Part shown: piece after piece, positions 1 through 9,770 of the stretch
Layout of the letters: every line of letters starts with the position of its first letter
Position numbering within the stretch: the stretch's first letter is position 1
From: Pleodorina starrii
Taxonomy: Eukaryota > Chlorophyta > Chlorophyceae > Chlamydomonadales > Volvocaceae
Direction: 5' to 3'
Length of the DNA: 64,000 bases
NCBI GenBank assembly: GCA_030267565.1
Contig: BRXU01000043.1
Location: forward strand, 682,001 to 746,000
Notes under the pieces: generated by a model
Told to the model about the DNA's origin: nothing
Seen by the model: the letters and a program-made list of their open reading frames with translations, nothing else
The model's database searches: none
Position numbers and translations under genes: made by a program

Positions 1-2903
1 GAGGCCAGGTACACCCCGCACGGGAGCCGTCCATGGTGCAGCCGCCAGGCGAGCGCCTTGGCCCGGTTGCTTGCGGGGCAGTCCCACAGCCGCTGCCAGG
101 CCCGCCGGCGGTCGAGGGGAGACATGCCAGCCGGGCCATCAGCTGCCGGGTCTGCCTCCGGGGCCGGCCCGGCGGGTGCCGACGGTCCGGCGGCAGCACC
201 GGGGTCCTGCTGGTGCGGTGCCGCATGGCGGCTGCTAGGCTGGCTGACCGGGCTTGCAGCGGCCGAGGGCAGTGATGGGGGGGAGGAGCGGGGCCGCATC
301 CAGCCGGGGCTGGGCGTGGGGTTCATGGCAAACCACCGGCTGCGGCTGGGCGCTTGCTGAGCCAGCCAGTGTTGGTGCCAGCGGGCCTCCTGTTGCTGTA
401 GCTGGCTGTGCGGCTGCTCGGGCCACGCCGCGGGCATGAGGGGCTCCGTGTCCTGGTCCCGGCCCCAGCTGTGGCCGCGGGCGGTGAGGCAGTGGCGCAC
501 CTCACTCACTGTGTAGTGGATGAGGGGCAGCGTGCCGTGGCCGTGGCTGAGGGGGTAGCACTGGACCGAGTCCCAAAGCCCCAGCAGCTGGTATTCCACT
601 GGCCATGAGGAGGCGCGTTGGGCCGGGGGCGCCTCGCTGTATCGCTGATGGTCCTCCAAGGTCCAGTGTCGGCGCGGCTTGCGGCCCGGCAGCACGCAGG
701 CTGCAGGCCAGTCGGCGTCCCCTGCTGCTCCGGCCTGCTCGCTGTCTGGGGGCACCAAGCGGCCGTTGGGCAGGACGGCCCACAAGACTCCCGTAGGGCT
801 GCTTACCCGGCTGCCATCGGGCGAGGTGCTGACTGGTGCCCATTGACCACCACCCGGCAGGAGCCATCTGACGTGAGCAGGCGCAGCCAGCGCTGTGTGT
901 GCTGACCGAAGCCCATGGCCTCGGCCACCCGGTAGAGCCAGGGGCGATGGACCCGGTCGTAGGCCTTCTCGATGTCGAGTATGATGAGGGCTGCCGGTTG
1001 CTGCGAGTGCCGCACCCACTCCGCCAGGGCCAGGTGGTAAAGGGTGTTGTCGCGGATGTCCCGGCCGCTGACGAAGGCAGTCTGCAGCGGGTCTTTCAGG
1101 TAGTCCAGTGCCGGCTGTAGGCGATTGCTGACGGCCTTGCAGACAAGCTTGTAGTCGCATTGGAGCAGGGTGATGGGCCGGTAGCTGCTCAGGCTGGGCC
1201 GGGGCAGGCCTTTGCCTTTGTAGATGAGAGTGATGACCCCTTCGCGCCAGCTGAGCGGCAGGGAGTCGGCAGCTGCGGCCCCGGTCTCCACGGATCCCTG
1301 GGTGAAGGCTGCGTTGGCGGCGGCGAGCAGCAGCGGGCCCAGCAGCGGCCACAGCACCCGGTACACCTCATAAGGCAGGCCGTCCGAGCCAGGGGCGGTG
1401 CCATTCAGACAGGACGACAGAGCAGCCGCAAGTTCGTCCAGCTGCAGCTCGCCGGCGGCTGGGGCTGCGTCGGCAGCTTCCCTGAGGGGCTGGGGGAGCC
1501 GGCGGCGGAGGTGCTCCAGGAGCTGGTCGTGGGCTGTCAGGTCCACCTGCTCCACCCGGAACAGACCCGTGGGGCTGTCACTGCTGTACATGGCGTGGGC
1601 CGCGGCTGTGATAGCGGCGGCCGCACCCGGGTCACTGAGCGGAACCGGGAGGGGCTGACCCGGGACTGAGAGGTGGGTGACTGGCTCCCGGGTGCGCACC
1701 TCGCGTCCGAGCTGGTGGAACCAGCCGGTGCCCTTGTCGCCATGCTGCGTGTACGCGGCGTCCAGCGCTGCTGTGCGGCGGATGGCGGCCTGTTTGACTG
1801 CCGTGGTGAGCTGGCTGCAGGCCTGTGCTGCCAAGGCGCCGGCGTCGGGCCCGGGCATAGCATGCTGCATGGCTGCCAGGGCTGCACACGCAGCGTGTTT
1901 GGCCGCCCTCAGGCTGGCGGCCTGGTCCGTCAGGTGCTGTCTGTGGAGGTGATCGGCTGCACTGCGGAGGCGACCTTTCAGACATTCCCACACCTCACGT
2001 GGGTCAGCAGCGGCGTCTTGCTGCTGGACGGCCTGGATTGCCAGCTCCACTGCCGACTGCAGGCGGGGCAGCAGGCTGGGGTGGTACAGCAGGTACGTGG
2101 GGAACGCCCAGCTGCTGCGGCCGAGGGTGGGGAGCCCTGGCAGCGCCAGCTCCAAGAGCACCCCATGATGATCCCCCGGGGCGCCTGGCACCACCCGAAC
2201 AGCTGTCACGTACTGCTGCAGAGGTTGGCTAATGAGCCAGCGGTCCAGGCGTGCCACCGGCGGTCGAGTTGGTGATGCCGGGTGAGTGAAGCCCCCCCCC
2301 CACGCCGGAAGACAGCCAGGGGTCGACCAGATTGGCCCCGTGGACCAGGGCCTGCAGTGCAGGCCTCCCGCCGGCCCGATGGGCAGACGGTTGGGCCTCG
2401 TCACCCGCATGCAGGACGCAGTTAAGGTCCCCTCCAAGCAGAATGTGGCGGTCTGTCTCGAGGTATGGCTGCAGGCTTTGGAAGAACTCTGGGCGGCTGG
2501 CGGCCACCGACGGGGCGTAGATGCATAGGAGGCGTAGGCGAAGGTGGAGGACATCCCAGTCCCAGCAGCAGACACGGCCGGCAGTGTCCGAGGTGTACGG
2601 GTGCTGCACACAGCCCGGCAGGCTGATCCCTGGCCGCACCAGGATGGCTGCCCCACAGCTGAGGTCCGTCCCCGGGCTGTAACCCCATTTGCCCCGCCAG
2701 GGGGCCCCCGGGCCGCTGCCTCGTTGTAAAACTGACTGCAGTGCTGCTTTGCTGCCCAGTTTCGCCTCCTGTACGAAGGTGACATCCGGGTTGCCTGCGA
2801 CCTGCTGCTGGTAGCAGAGCAGCCTGGAGGCTCGCGCCCGCCCAAGCCCATTGACGTTTACGGTCAGGAGCTTGAAGGTGGGCGCGGTCCCGTCGGTCCT
2901 CAT
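1..2903 (-). pseudogene. LINE ORF2: endonuclease-reverse transcriptase-zf-RVT, broken and partial
   Basis: ORF2 would nick the target DNA and copy the element RNA onto the nick. It starts at the ATG at 2903. The endonuclease (about 2870-2400) shows TVNVNGLG near the start, FVQEAKL (catalytic Glu) and GGDLNCVL (Asp/Asn). Near 2290-2300 the frame changes within a run of about ten G, where WLSSGVGGG gives way to FTHPASPTRPP. The RT then runs to about 830 with YRPITLLQCDYK, LQTAFVSGRDIRDN and ILDIEKAYDRV. Just after VVVNGHQ, where the segment leading to the YADD box should follow, the frame stops at 803. Reading resumes in the third frame at about 830 and is open to the window edge, ending in WQRLWDCPASNRAKALAWRL, a typical zf-RVT stretch. 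No YADD occurs in any frame between, so I infer an internal deletion. Domain assignment is confident; the exact deletion is inference. Confidence 0.85.
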
Positions 2904-5404
2904 GGCTGCGCGCCACGCGCCGCCCGTCGGGAGGGGCGGCCGTCGTGGCGGGCGATTTGGGTTCGGGCCTGCTGCAGTTGGCCCAGAGCAGCGACAATGA
3001 AGGAGCGCACGTGCCCGGGGGTGGGGTGCAGGCCCGGCAGGAATGGGGCCAGGGAGCGCAGATGGTCGTGGTAGACCTTCAGAAATGCGCCGGCAGAGCT
3101 GCGATTGCCGGTCTGAGCTTGGAGGGCGGGCTCCAGGGCGGATTGGGCCGCTGCCAGCACCTCGGGCTGCACATGCGGGCACCGTGGGGACAGATAGCTG
3201 TGGTTCTCGCGCAGGAGGAGGGCGTCCAGTTCCATTGCGCCGAGGGGCGCTGGGGGTGACAGGTCCAGCGGGTGCAGTGCCCGGCGGCAGAAGGCGACCA
3301 CGACGGGGCGGGGATCGACGAGCTCCGGAGACTCCAGTCGGGGGTGGTGGCGGATGAAGAGCTTTCGCAGAACCGCCTGGAAGGCGATGGACGAGCAGGC
3401 GGGGTGGGGGCATGCCGCGAAGTAGTCCACGAACTGGTCGTGGTACCCAGCCGCAAGGGTGTCTGCGGGGGGGACCCACTGGCTGGGCGTGGCTGTGATC
3501 AAGCTAGCGGCCCGCAGCACGTCGAGCTCCGCGGTCGGCAGTCCCAGGCCCGGGGCAGTGCTGGGGCCCGGCGGGGGCTGGTGTGGAGGGCTGGCGGCCT
3601 GCGCTGTGGGGCTGTGGGCGGCCAGCTGGGGCGGCGGGCCGTGAGCTGCCCAGCCGGGGCTGGGCGTCAGCTGGGGGGGCAGCTCGGGCCCCCCGTCCCC
3701 CCCGGGGCCGTGGTGGCCAGCCGTGCCTGTGGGTGGAGCCTGGGGCGGTGGCTGGGTCAGCGTGGGCCCGCCCCTGGCCGAGGTGGGGTCGAGGGGCTGG
3801 TGGTGGCGGGTGAAGGCGTCCGGTTGTCGCCACCACCGCCCGGTGCTGCCGGCCTGGGGAGATGTGGGGGCTCTGGAGGGGCCCTGCTGCTCCTGGTGGG
3901 GGGTCCCACTGGGGCTGCCCTGGTGGGCCCCTGGGGGGGCCGCCAGCGTGGCCGGCTCAGCCGCGGGAGGGGAGAAGGTGCCGCCGATGGGAGTGGAGTC
4001 GGGGCCCCAGCCCTGGGGGTTGGCGCCAACCCCGGCCCGGGGGTATGGGGACAGACGCCGGTTCTGCGCATCCTGGATGGTCCGCAACACAGCTGGGAGG
4101 CTGTTGGGGCCGTCCGGGGCCTCCACCAGCTGGGGTCGGCGCCACCATGCCTGGCCATCAGCCATCCCAGGGGAGGAAGGGCTGAGGGCAGCCGAGGCAG
4201 GGCTGGGGGCTGGGGGCCCTGATCCCGCCGTGGAGGGGGTGGGTGGGCCAGAGGGGTGGGCCGCCGGCGGCCGGGGAGCCTGGGCTGGTGCGGGCAGGGG
4301 GCCCGGGCTGCCGCCTGCTGCCATCACAGCCACCCCCACGGCAGCCGGCCTCCCGAGGGCCGGGGCGGCTGTTGGTGCGGTCTCGGCGGCTGGGTGAGTG
4401 CCGTCCCCTGCTGCTGGTGCGCCGGGCGCCGCCTGCACCGCTGGTGGGGGCCCTGCGGCGGGCGCTGGTGGTGGTTCGGCCGCGGGAGCTGCTGGTGAGT
4501 CGGTCACTGGCGCGTCCCTCATGTCGAACACGGAGATGCGGACAGTGAGCTGGTCGATCAAGAACGACCGAGGGAGGGAGAGGAGGTTGGGGTCCGACGG
4601 CGGAGCGGCCACGAAGGCGACCAGGTGGGATGCATCAGGCAGGGCGCCTGGCGTACCGGAGCGGGTCATGCCGTCGCCCAGGACTTCCCCCACAACCAGG
4701 TCCTGCCCTTGGGAGGGGGTAGCTGCCAGGCCTGCACAGCTAAGCAAGGCCCCAGTGACCCCTTCGAGGGCATAAGTGCCGGGGAGCCCTTTGATGAGGA
4801 GCTTGTGGCTGTGCGGTCGGGCCAGGTTGTAGTACGGCTGCACCGCGACTTCGATGGTCGTCCCCTGGAAATCGACTGGTAACGAGGACCGTCGGAGGAA
4901 TGCCCCCGCCGCGTTCTCTGCTCGCAGGCCGGGTGCTGGGTTCAGCACCACCCCCCGGTGGCGCCCTTGGCCGAGGAGGTTGATGCTGACGAAAGTGCCT
5001 GGGCTGGCGTTCATGGCGGCCTGGACGGCTGCATTGCACCACGCTTCCCACACCGCTTCATCGGCCGCCTCCCGGGGGGCGGCGGCCCCTAACATCAGCT
5101 TGGGGGCCACCCGGCGGTCGCCGGTGTGCAGCTCAGAGGACAGGGCAGTCCCTGGAAGCTCCCGCTGGACCTCAGCACGCCAGGCTGGCAGCTGCTGGGC
5201 GGGGGCGAGCTCCCATGAGGTGGTGGCGCCCCCCGGGGCCTGCTTGTGAGCCCGGACTGAAGCTGGCAGGCTGGCCGTGAGGGAGGCCGCATACCGAGCG
5301 GACCGGGGGAGCTGACCGGTGGAGGCCGCACAGCGTGGGGGACCCTGGGGGGCGGCGTGCAAAGCTGCCACCGGCAGTCTGCGAGGCCGTGGGCCAACAA
5401 ACAT
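2900..5404 (-). CDS. LINE ORF1, gag-like nucleic-acid-binding protein (834 aa)
   Basis: This is the presumed RNA-binding ORF1 of the LINE. The residues encoded by about 5100-4500 form a compact segment (APKLMLGAAAPREAADEAVW to DQLTVRISVFDM) that could be an RRM-like or L1-ORF1-type domain. The middle is a low-complexity Pro/Ala/Gly linker, and the C-terminal 250 residues look globular, ending in RPSRRAARGAQP. There is no CCHC knuckle. Its TGA stop overlaps the ORF2 ATG (ATGA at 2903-2900), consistent with termination-reinitiation. The first Met is at 5404, but a glutamine-rich stretch in another frame directly upstream suggests the original ORF1 began further right and was cut by a frameshift in the CAG repeats. 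Function is inferred from position only. Confidence 0.65.
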   Translation of the reverse strand: MFVGPRPRRLPVAALHAAPQGPPRCAASTGQLPRSARYAASLTASLPASVRAHKQAPGGATTSWELAPAQQLPAWRAEVQRELPGTALSSELHTGDRRVAPKLMLGAAAPREAADEAVWEAWCNAAVQAAMNASPGTFVSINLLGQGRHRGVVLNPAPGLRAENAAGAFLRRSSLPVDFQGTTIEVAVQPYYNLARPHSHKLLIKGLPGTYALEGVTGALLSCAGLAATPSQGQDLVVGEVLGDGMTRSGTPGALPDASHLVAFVAAPPSDPNLLSLPRSFLIDQLTVRISVFDMRDAPVTDSPAAPAAEPPPAPAAGPPPAVQAAPGAPAAGDGTHPAAETAPTAAPALGRPAAVGVAVMAAGGSPGPLPAPAQAPRPPAAHPSGPPTPSTAGSGPPAPSPASAALSPSSPGMADGQAWWRRPQLVEAPDGPNSLPAVLRTIQDAQNRRLSPYPRAGVGANPQGWGPDSTPIGGTFSPPAAEPATLAAPPGAHQGSPSGTPHQEQQGPSRAPTSPQAGSTGRWWRQPDAFTRHHQPLDPTSARGGPTLTQPPPQAPPTGTAGHHGPGGDGGPELPPQLTPSPGWAAHGPPPQLAAHSPTAQAASPPHQPPPGPSTAPGLGLPTAELDVLRAASLITATPSQWVPPADTLAAGYHDQFVDYFAACPHPACSSIAFQAVLRKLFIRHHPRLESPELVDPRPVVVAFCRRALHPLDLSPPAPLGAMELDALLLRENHSYLSPRCPHVQPEVLAAAQSALEPALQAQTGNRSSAGAFLKVYHDHLRSLAPFLPGLHPTPGHVRSFIVAALGQLQQARTQIARHDGRPSRRAARGAQP

Positions 5405-5415
5405 GAGGGCGGGCT

Positions 5416-5499
5416 GTTGCTGATGCTGTTGCTGATGCTGAACTGGCTGTTGCTGCTGCTGCGGCGTGCTGATGTTGATACTGCTGTTGCTGGTGTTGC

Positions 5500-5534
<35 letters not shown>

Positions 5535-5563
5535 GTTCTGCTGCTGAAGCTGCTGCTGTAGAG
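5416..5563 (-). repeat. CAG/CAA-rich trinucleotide tract (poly-Gln on minus strand)
   Basis: Imperfect CTG/TTG repeats on the plus strand. On the minus strand they read as a polyglutamine run preceded by PLAAELGALQQQLQQQ. That frame is one base off the ORF1 frame, so a length change in the repeat may have separated an N-terminal Gln-rich segment from ORF1. Confidence 0.8.
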
Positions 5564-5569
5564 CCCCCA

Positions 5570-6512
5570 ACTCTGCTGCTAGGGGCCCGTCCCAGGAGAG
5601 CAGGCGGGGGACTTGCACTCCTCCCTGCCTGCACCCTGGCTCTGCGGGAGCTCCTCGAGCGCCTGAGGCCGTCTGGTCGGTCTGTACTGAGCTGCAGAGC
5701 AGCTGAGCTGGACAGGGCAGCAAGGGCACACCGCACAGGCAAAGCACCCCACCTGCACCCCGAAGCCCACCCCTGCACCCACAGGGCACCCCAGGCACGA
5801 AGCAGCACCCACCTACACAACAAGAGCAAGCCTCACCCCACCGAGGACAAGCCACCCAAAGCAGGCAGAGGAAGAACCCCTCGCCGGGCAGCCAAGACAC
5901 CCACCAACGGAAGAAACCAACCCCGCACGGAAGAAACCAACCCCTGGCCCTGCCAGAAACCGACCGCCAGGCCTGAAGATGTCAAAGGAAACTCCACAGG
6001 CCGCTAGGCTCCAAGCGCGGGCTCCACGGAAGTCGTCCAGCACCACAGCTCCACGATGTCGTCCACCACGAGCGACCGGAAGGCCAACCGCGCAAGACGC
6101 CCGAGAAAACGTCGCTAAAAAGAGGCTTAGCTGCAAGCTTTCGCAGCGCCGCCTTGGCGCCGCGTCAGGCTGGAAGCACGAGGATGATTGCTGCGCTCGC
6201 CGAGGGCGCACTCCGAGAAGACGCGCAATCCGCACGCCCAGTTCCACGAAAAGAAGAAGGAGAAGAACAAAGAGAGTAGGCGTGCTGTGCGCCCTGATTG
6301 GAGCGCCGAGTCCTGGAGTCGCCGGTCCGATGGCGGCTGCGGCGACAAGAGAGAAAACCGCCGCTGCCGCAGGTCGCGCCGCTGAAGCAACCAAACGAAA
6401 TGAAGCAAAATGTCCTAAAGGAAAGCGGGAAGCGCGCAGCCTGTTGTTGAAGTTGCAGGTGCTGAGTGAGGCATTGCCAGCAAACAAATGTCGACGAGGT
6501 GTTGGAGTAGCT
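5570..6512. other. Non-coding stretch, probable LINE 5' leader and flank
   Basis: No convincing coding region, splice pattern or RNA gene. Several open frames of 150-220 codons exist on both strands, but their composition is that of random GC-rich DNA and they overlap each other. Confidence 0.4.
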
Positions 6513-6513
6513 T

Positions 6514-6632
6514 AAGCTATAAGCTATAAGCTATAAGCTATAAGCTATAAGCTATAAGCTATAAGCTATAAGCTATAAGCTATAAGCTATAAGCTATAAG
6601 CTATAAGCTATAAGCTATAAGCTATAAGCTAT
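6514..6632 (+). repeat. 7-bp tandem repeat (AAGCTAT)n, 17 copies
   Basis: A perfect array of the heptamer AAGCTAT (equally ATAAGCT). It contains AGCT palindromes and is followed by a pyrimidine-rich run (CCCTCCACACC...). It is not a recognised telomere unit. Confidence 0.95.
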
Positions 6633-6639
6633 ACCCTCC

Positions 6640-8112
6640 ACACCCTCCACACCCCTCTTCCACACCCCTCTTCCCTCCCTCCCACTCGCAGCATGGTGAG
6701 CTTCGTGCGCATTAGGTGATATGAGCACCGACCCAAATTATGACATACGTAATGAACAAAGGCCCATGGGCAGATTTACTTCTGGTTTATGTGTCTCACT
6801 GCACACATGGTGGGGGGCACAGGGCGTGCGTGTTAGGTAATTTGAGCTGCCATTACGGATGTCGGGTAACGTGCTCATGGAATCATGCATTGGTGGGGGG
6901 CCCGGGGTTTCCGCCCCCCCTTCACCCCACACCCCGGTGGATTTTTTCCGCAAGGTCAATGACCCTGTGAGACCCGAACACCGTCATGGTGGGTGGGTGG
7001 ATGGGTCGGAGACACTCAAGCCTTCGGCCCCGGACGCCTGCCGGGTGATATGCATGAACCGAGCGAGCGGCCTCTATGCGGGTGACGCCAGGTTACGCCT
7101 GTGACTGCCGCAGCTGATCTCCCGCTGCACGAACGTCGTCGATGTAACCCAAAGATGCGGTGCATGGACAACGCTCGGGTGCAAACACATCTCATGCATA
7201 GACACGCATAACATCATGACCACAACACAGCCCCGCAAACCCACTATAAACCCGGGATCGTGCCAGCCCTTACGTACTTGTACGACATGGTTCCACAGAC
7301 TGAACATACCGGACACGTAAGGCTAGCCCCATATATTCATTTCTGTTCAATTGTCACTAACCTTACGTTGTATATAAACCGTTTTCATTGCTGTAAATAG
7401 CTCCTAAAATTTCAGCAACTTTGGGCGCCGCTCGCACACAAAGTTCCGTCTTGACAGCCCTCAGAAATTGTCAGCTAACATTTATTATTATAGGCAGCAT
7501 GATCGCATTGAGCGAGGTTTCCGGCTATAGCGCGAAATCTGAAATACTCCTGACAGCCCTGTCAATATGCCTTGTTTCTTAGGGTTCCCTAGCTTCATTC
7601 TGCGAAACAAGAACACATTCTCAGCCAACAAGGAAAGCGTTTCAGCGCTAGAACAACAGTGAGGTTCTGCACCTCCACACACAGAAGCACCTGCACGCAG
7701 ACCCGGAGCGTCTACACAGCCCCTGTTGCTACTCTTCCGTGCTGCAGCAGCTGTCCATGGGGTCGACTTCAGGAGATGTATATTATCGTGTACACACATC
7801 CGTGTTGAGACTAGCCATTTGTTACACGCTTGTCGGACAGATCACCGTGCCCGTGGCTAGTTATGCACGCCAGGCGGCAGCTGTGACTACTTCCGTTTGT
7901 ACCCCATGCACACACCTGCACAAATTTGCTTGCCTGTACCGACGCCAGTTTCCATTGACCCCACATCCAACGTCTCCAAGTACGTATGTACCCTCGTATG
8001 TACGTGTCCTCCCTTGCAACAATCCCTAACATACCGAACTTCGGTAGCAGTTCATGTAGAGCACATACGTACAGCCTGACCGTCATCAAACCAGGTATCT
8101 CCATCCAACCAG
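6640..8112. other. Intergenic DNA without recognisable genes
   Basis: Only short open frames below about 105 codons, with no introns or domains that I recognise. Composition is close to neutral. It forms the left flank of the DIRS element. Confidence 0.5.
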
Positions 8113-8216
8113 TTTTCATGAGTAGTTGCCTTACCGCTTGAAGACGGGGATGGACTCGGGTACCTGCGAGCAGAAGAGTATGCTTGCTTCCGTGGGAGGA
8201 GGCGAGCCTGGTAACC
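8113..8216 (-). repeat. DIRS split direct repeat A, outer copy
   Basis: 104 bp starting TTTTCATGAGTAGTTGCC and ending GCCTGGTAACC; matches 8453-8556 with only isolated substitutions. It forms the 3' end of the element on the minus strand. Confidence 0.9.
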
Positions 8217-8452
8217 TGGTAACCGACTGCGCTATCTGCCGCGGGGCGGTGTAATGGGCAGAAGACGCAGCGGAAACCTGTCAGTACTGACTATATGAAC
8301 TCGCGAAATTGCTCTTTCCGTCGCACTCAGCGCGACTTGCACTTCGCTCTCACTGGTACGGCCCGGCCGTACCACCAACGAACAGCCGAGAACGCTCTCG
8401 GCAAATACACAGAAAACCTTGGTTTTCTTCGTTGCACTCAGAAAACCTTCAG
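8217..8452 (-). repeat. DIRS split direct repeat B, inner copy
   Basis: 236 bp starting TGGTAACCGACTGC and ending AAAACCTTCAG; matches 13085-13320 with few substitutions. Placed between the two A copies, it would allow a circular intermediate to be templated. Confidence 0.9.
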
Positions 8453-8556
8453 TTTTCATGAGTAGTTGCCTTACCGCTTGAAGACGGGGATGGACTCGGG
8501 TACCTGTGAGCAGAAGAGTATGCTTGCTTCCGTGGGAGGAGGTGAGCCTGGTAACC
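8453..8556 (-). repeat. DIRS split direct repeat A, inner copy
   Basis: 104 bp, same unit as 8113-8216; abuts repeat B at the junction CTTCAG/TTTTCATG. Confidence 0.9.
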
Positions 8557-8655
8557 GATACTTCAATAATCGCCGCAGGGGCAAGAGGAGGGGGAAGACA
8601 GCCTCGCTCCATGATTACATGTTGGGGTGGGAAAGAGGGGAGGTGCGGGGTCCCG

Positions 8656-9713
8656 CTAGTACCTCAGGGCCTTCGAGACCTTGAGCTTCGTGCCTACGCT
8701 ATCGGCCAGGTATACCAGCATGGCCTCACGTGACCGCCAGCCCCCGTGGGCTTGAAATAACCGCTCATCCACACCCTGCTCGGCCGCCGCCGTCGCGCCA
8801 CCCGACCGTAAGCTGTGCAGGCCAAACAGGGCCTGCGCTTCCCCGTGTGTGACACCCATCACCTTCGCCACGGCTTTCAGCACGTGATACCGTGCCTGCG
8901 AATAGCCGATCGTGCGCCCATCCAGCGCCGTGGCCTTCCCGGCGCGGGCGGCTTGACCGTTAAAACCCTGAAAAAGCGGCTGGTCCGCCTGCAGGCCCGA
9001 CAGCTTCAGGTACCTCTCCAGAAGGCCCACCGGGCAGGCCACGCTCTCGCCCCGAGCAATGTGCACCACGTTACCTTCCCGGAACTGGTCATTCTTGTGC
9101 TTGGCAATAAAGACGGCTGCATGCGTAGCGTGCAACTGCACGTCTCGCACTAACAACCCTGCCGCGTCATCGTACCGGAAGAAGCCAGCAAAACACAGGG
9201 CCGTGTACGCTGCGAGCATGACGCTCCACACGGGGGCGCCAGCAAAGGCCAACAACCGGACAACTGACACGATTGCCTCTAGGGTCAGGGGCTCCTTACG
9301 ATTCACCACAGCTGTCCCTAGTGAGCGCTTGGCCGCCGCCCGCACCACCAAAAGGGGTGCTTCGTCGGGTTCGTCCCGTCACATGCCAAGTCGTGCTGCA
9401 TGAAAATCGCAGCACTTGCCAGCTTCACGGTAGCGTAGCTCGAGGCCGATTTGGCCACCGTTGTCAAATACATGCCCACCACGACTGGGCTTGCCGGTAG
9501 GCAGCTGTAACCGCCCGCGCGGCACCAAGCCTTAAAACTCTCCCACGGGTTCGCGTACACCTTCTTCGTGGAGGCCGCCCTCGATGACACGGCAAACGCC
9601 TGACTTTCCGCCAGTAGCTCCCGGTGATTTGGTGCAACCAGCTTTCCCGCACGCTCCCAGAAGGACGCGGCAAAGGCGTCTGAGCGGCACAACGCATGGG
9701 CAAAAGGGGGCAA
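8656..9713 (-). pseudogene. DIRS tyrosine recombinase (integrase), one frameshift
   Basis: This enzyme would integrate the circular DNA copy. The N-terminal part (9713 to about 9340) resembles the SAM-like core-binding domain (AASTKKVYANPWESFKAWCR). The catalytic part (about 9350-8656) has RYDDAAGL with a candidate first Arg, GLHSLRSGGAT (His-x-x-Arg), QAHGGW and the tyrosine of AMLVYLADS, in the order expected for phage-integrase-type enzymes. The halves are in different frames and meet near 9340 at CCAAAAGGGG, a likely one-base change. The C-terminus (SKALRY, stop at 8656) lies about 100 bp from repeat A. Family assignment is firm; whether the frameshift is real or a sequencing error is unknown. 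Confidence 0.88.
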
Positions 9714-9770
9714 GCCCGGGCCCCTGTCAGTTCCACTTCACTTGCAAGGGGTTGCCAGCGGGGCGCGCCA

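Larger units (their letters stand above)
1..5900 (-). mobile_element. L1-like non-LTR retrotransposon (LINE), 3' end off the window
   Basis: The minus strand carries, in order, an ORF1, an apurinic-type endonuclease, an L1-type reverse transcriptase and a C-terminal domain resembling the RT-associated zinc-finger (zf-RVT) region. That is the layout of algal and plant L1-clade elements. The 3' UTR and tail lie left of base 1. The 5' boundary is not marked by a visible target duplication; 5900 is a working limit that includes the glutamine-rich leader. The copy is dead: ORF2 has a frameshift and lacks the RT catalytic box. Confidence 0.85.

Noticed and set aside
2285..2305. Programmed frameshift in LINE ORF2 at the G run
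   Set aside because: A run of about ten G is a common place for indels or sequencing error, and the element is already dead from the RT deletion.
5979..6515. 178-codon plus-strand frame
   Set aside because: Overlaps a 224-codon minus frame; composition is random, with no domain or introns.
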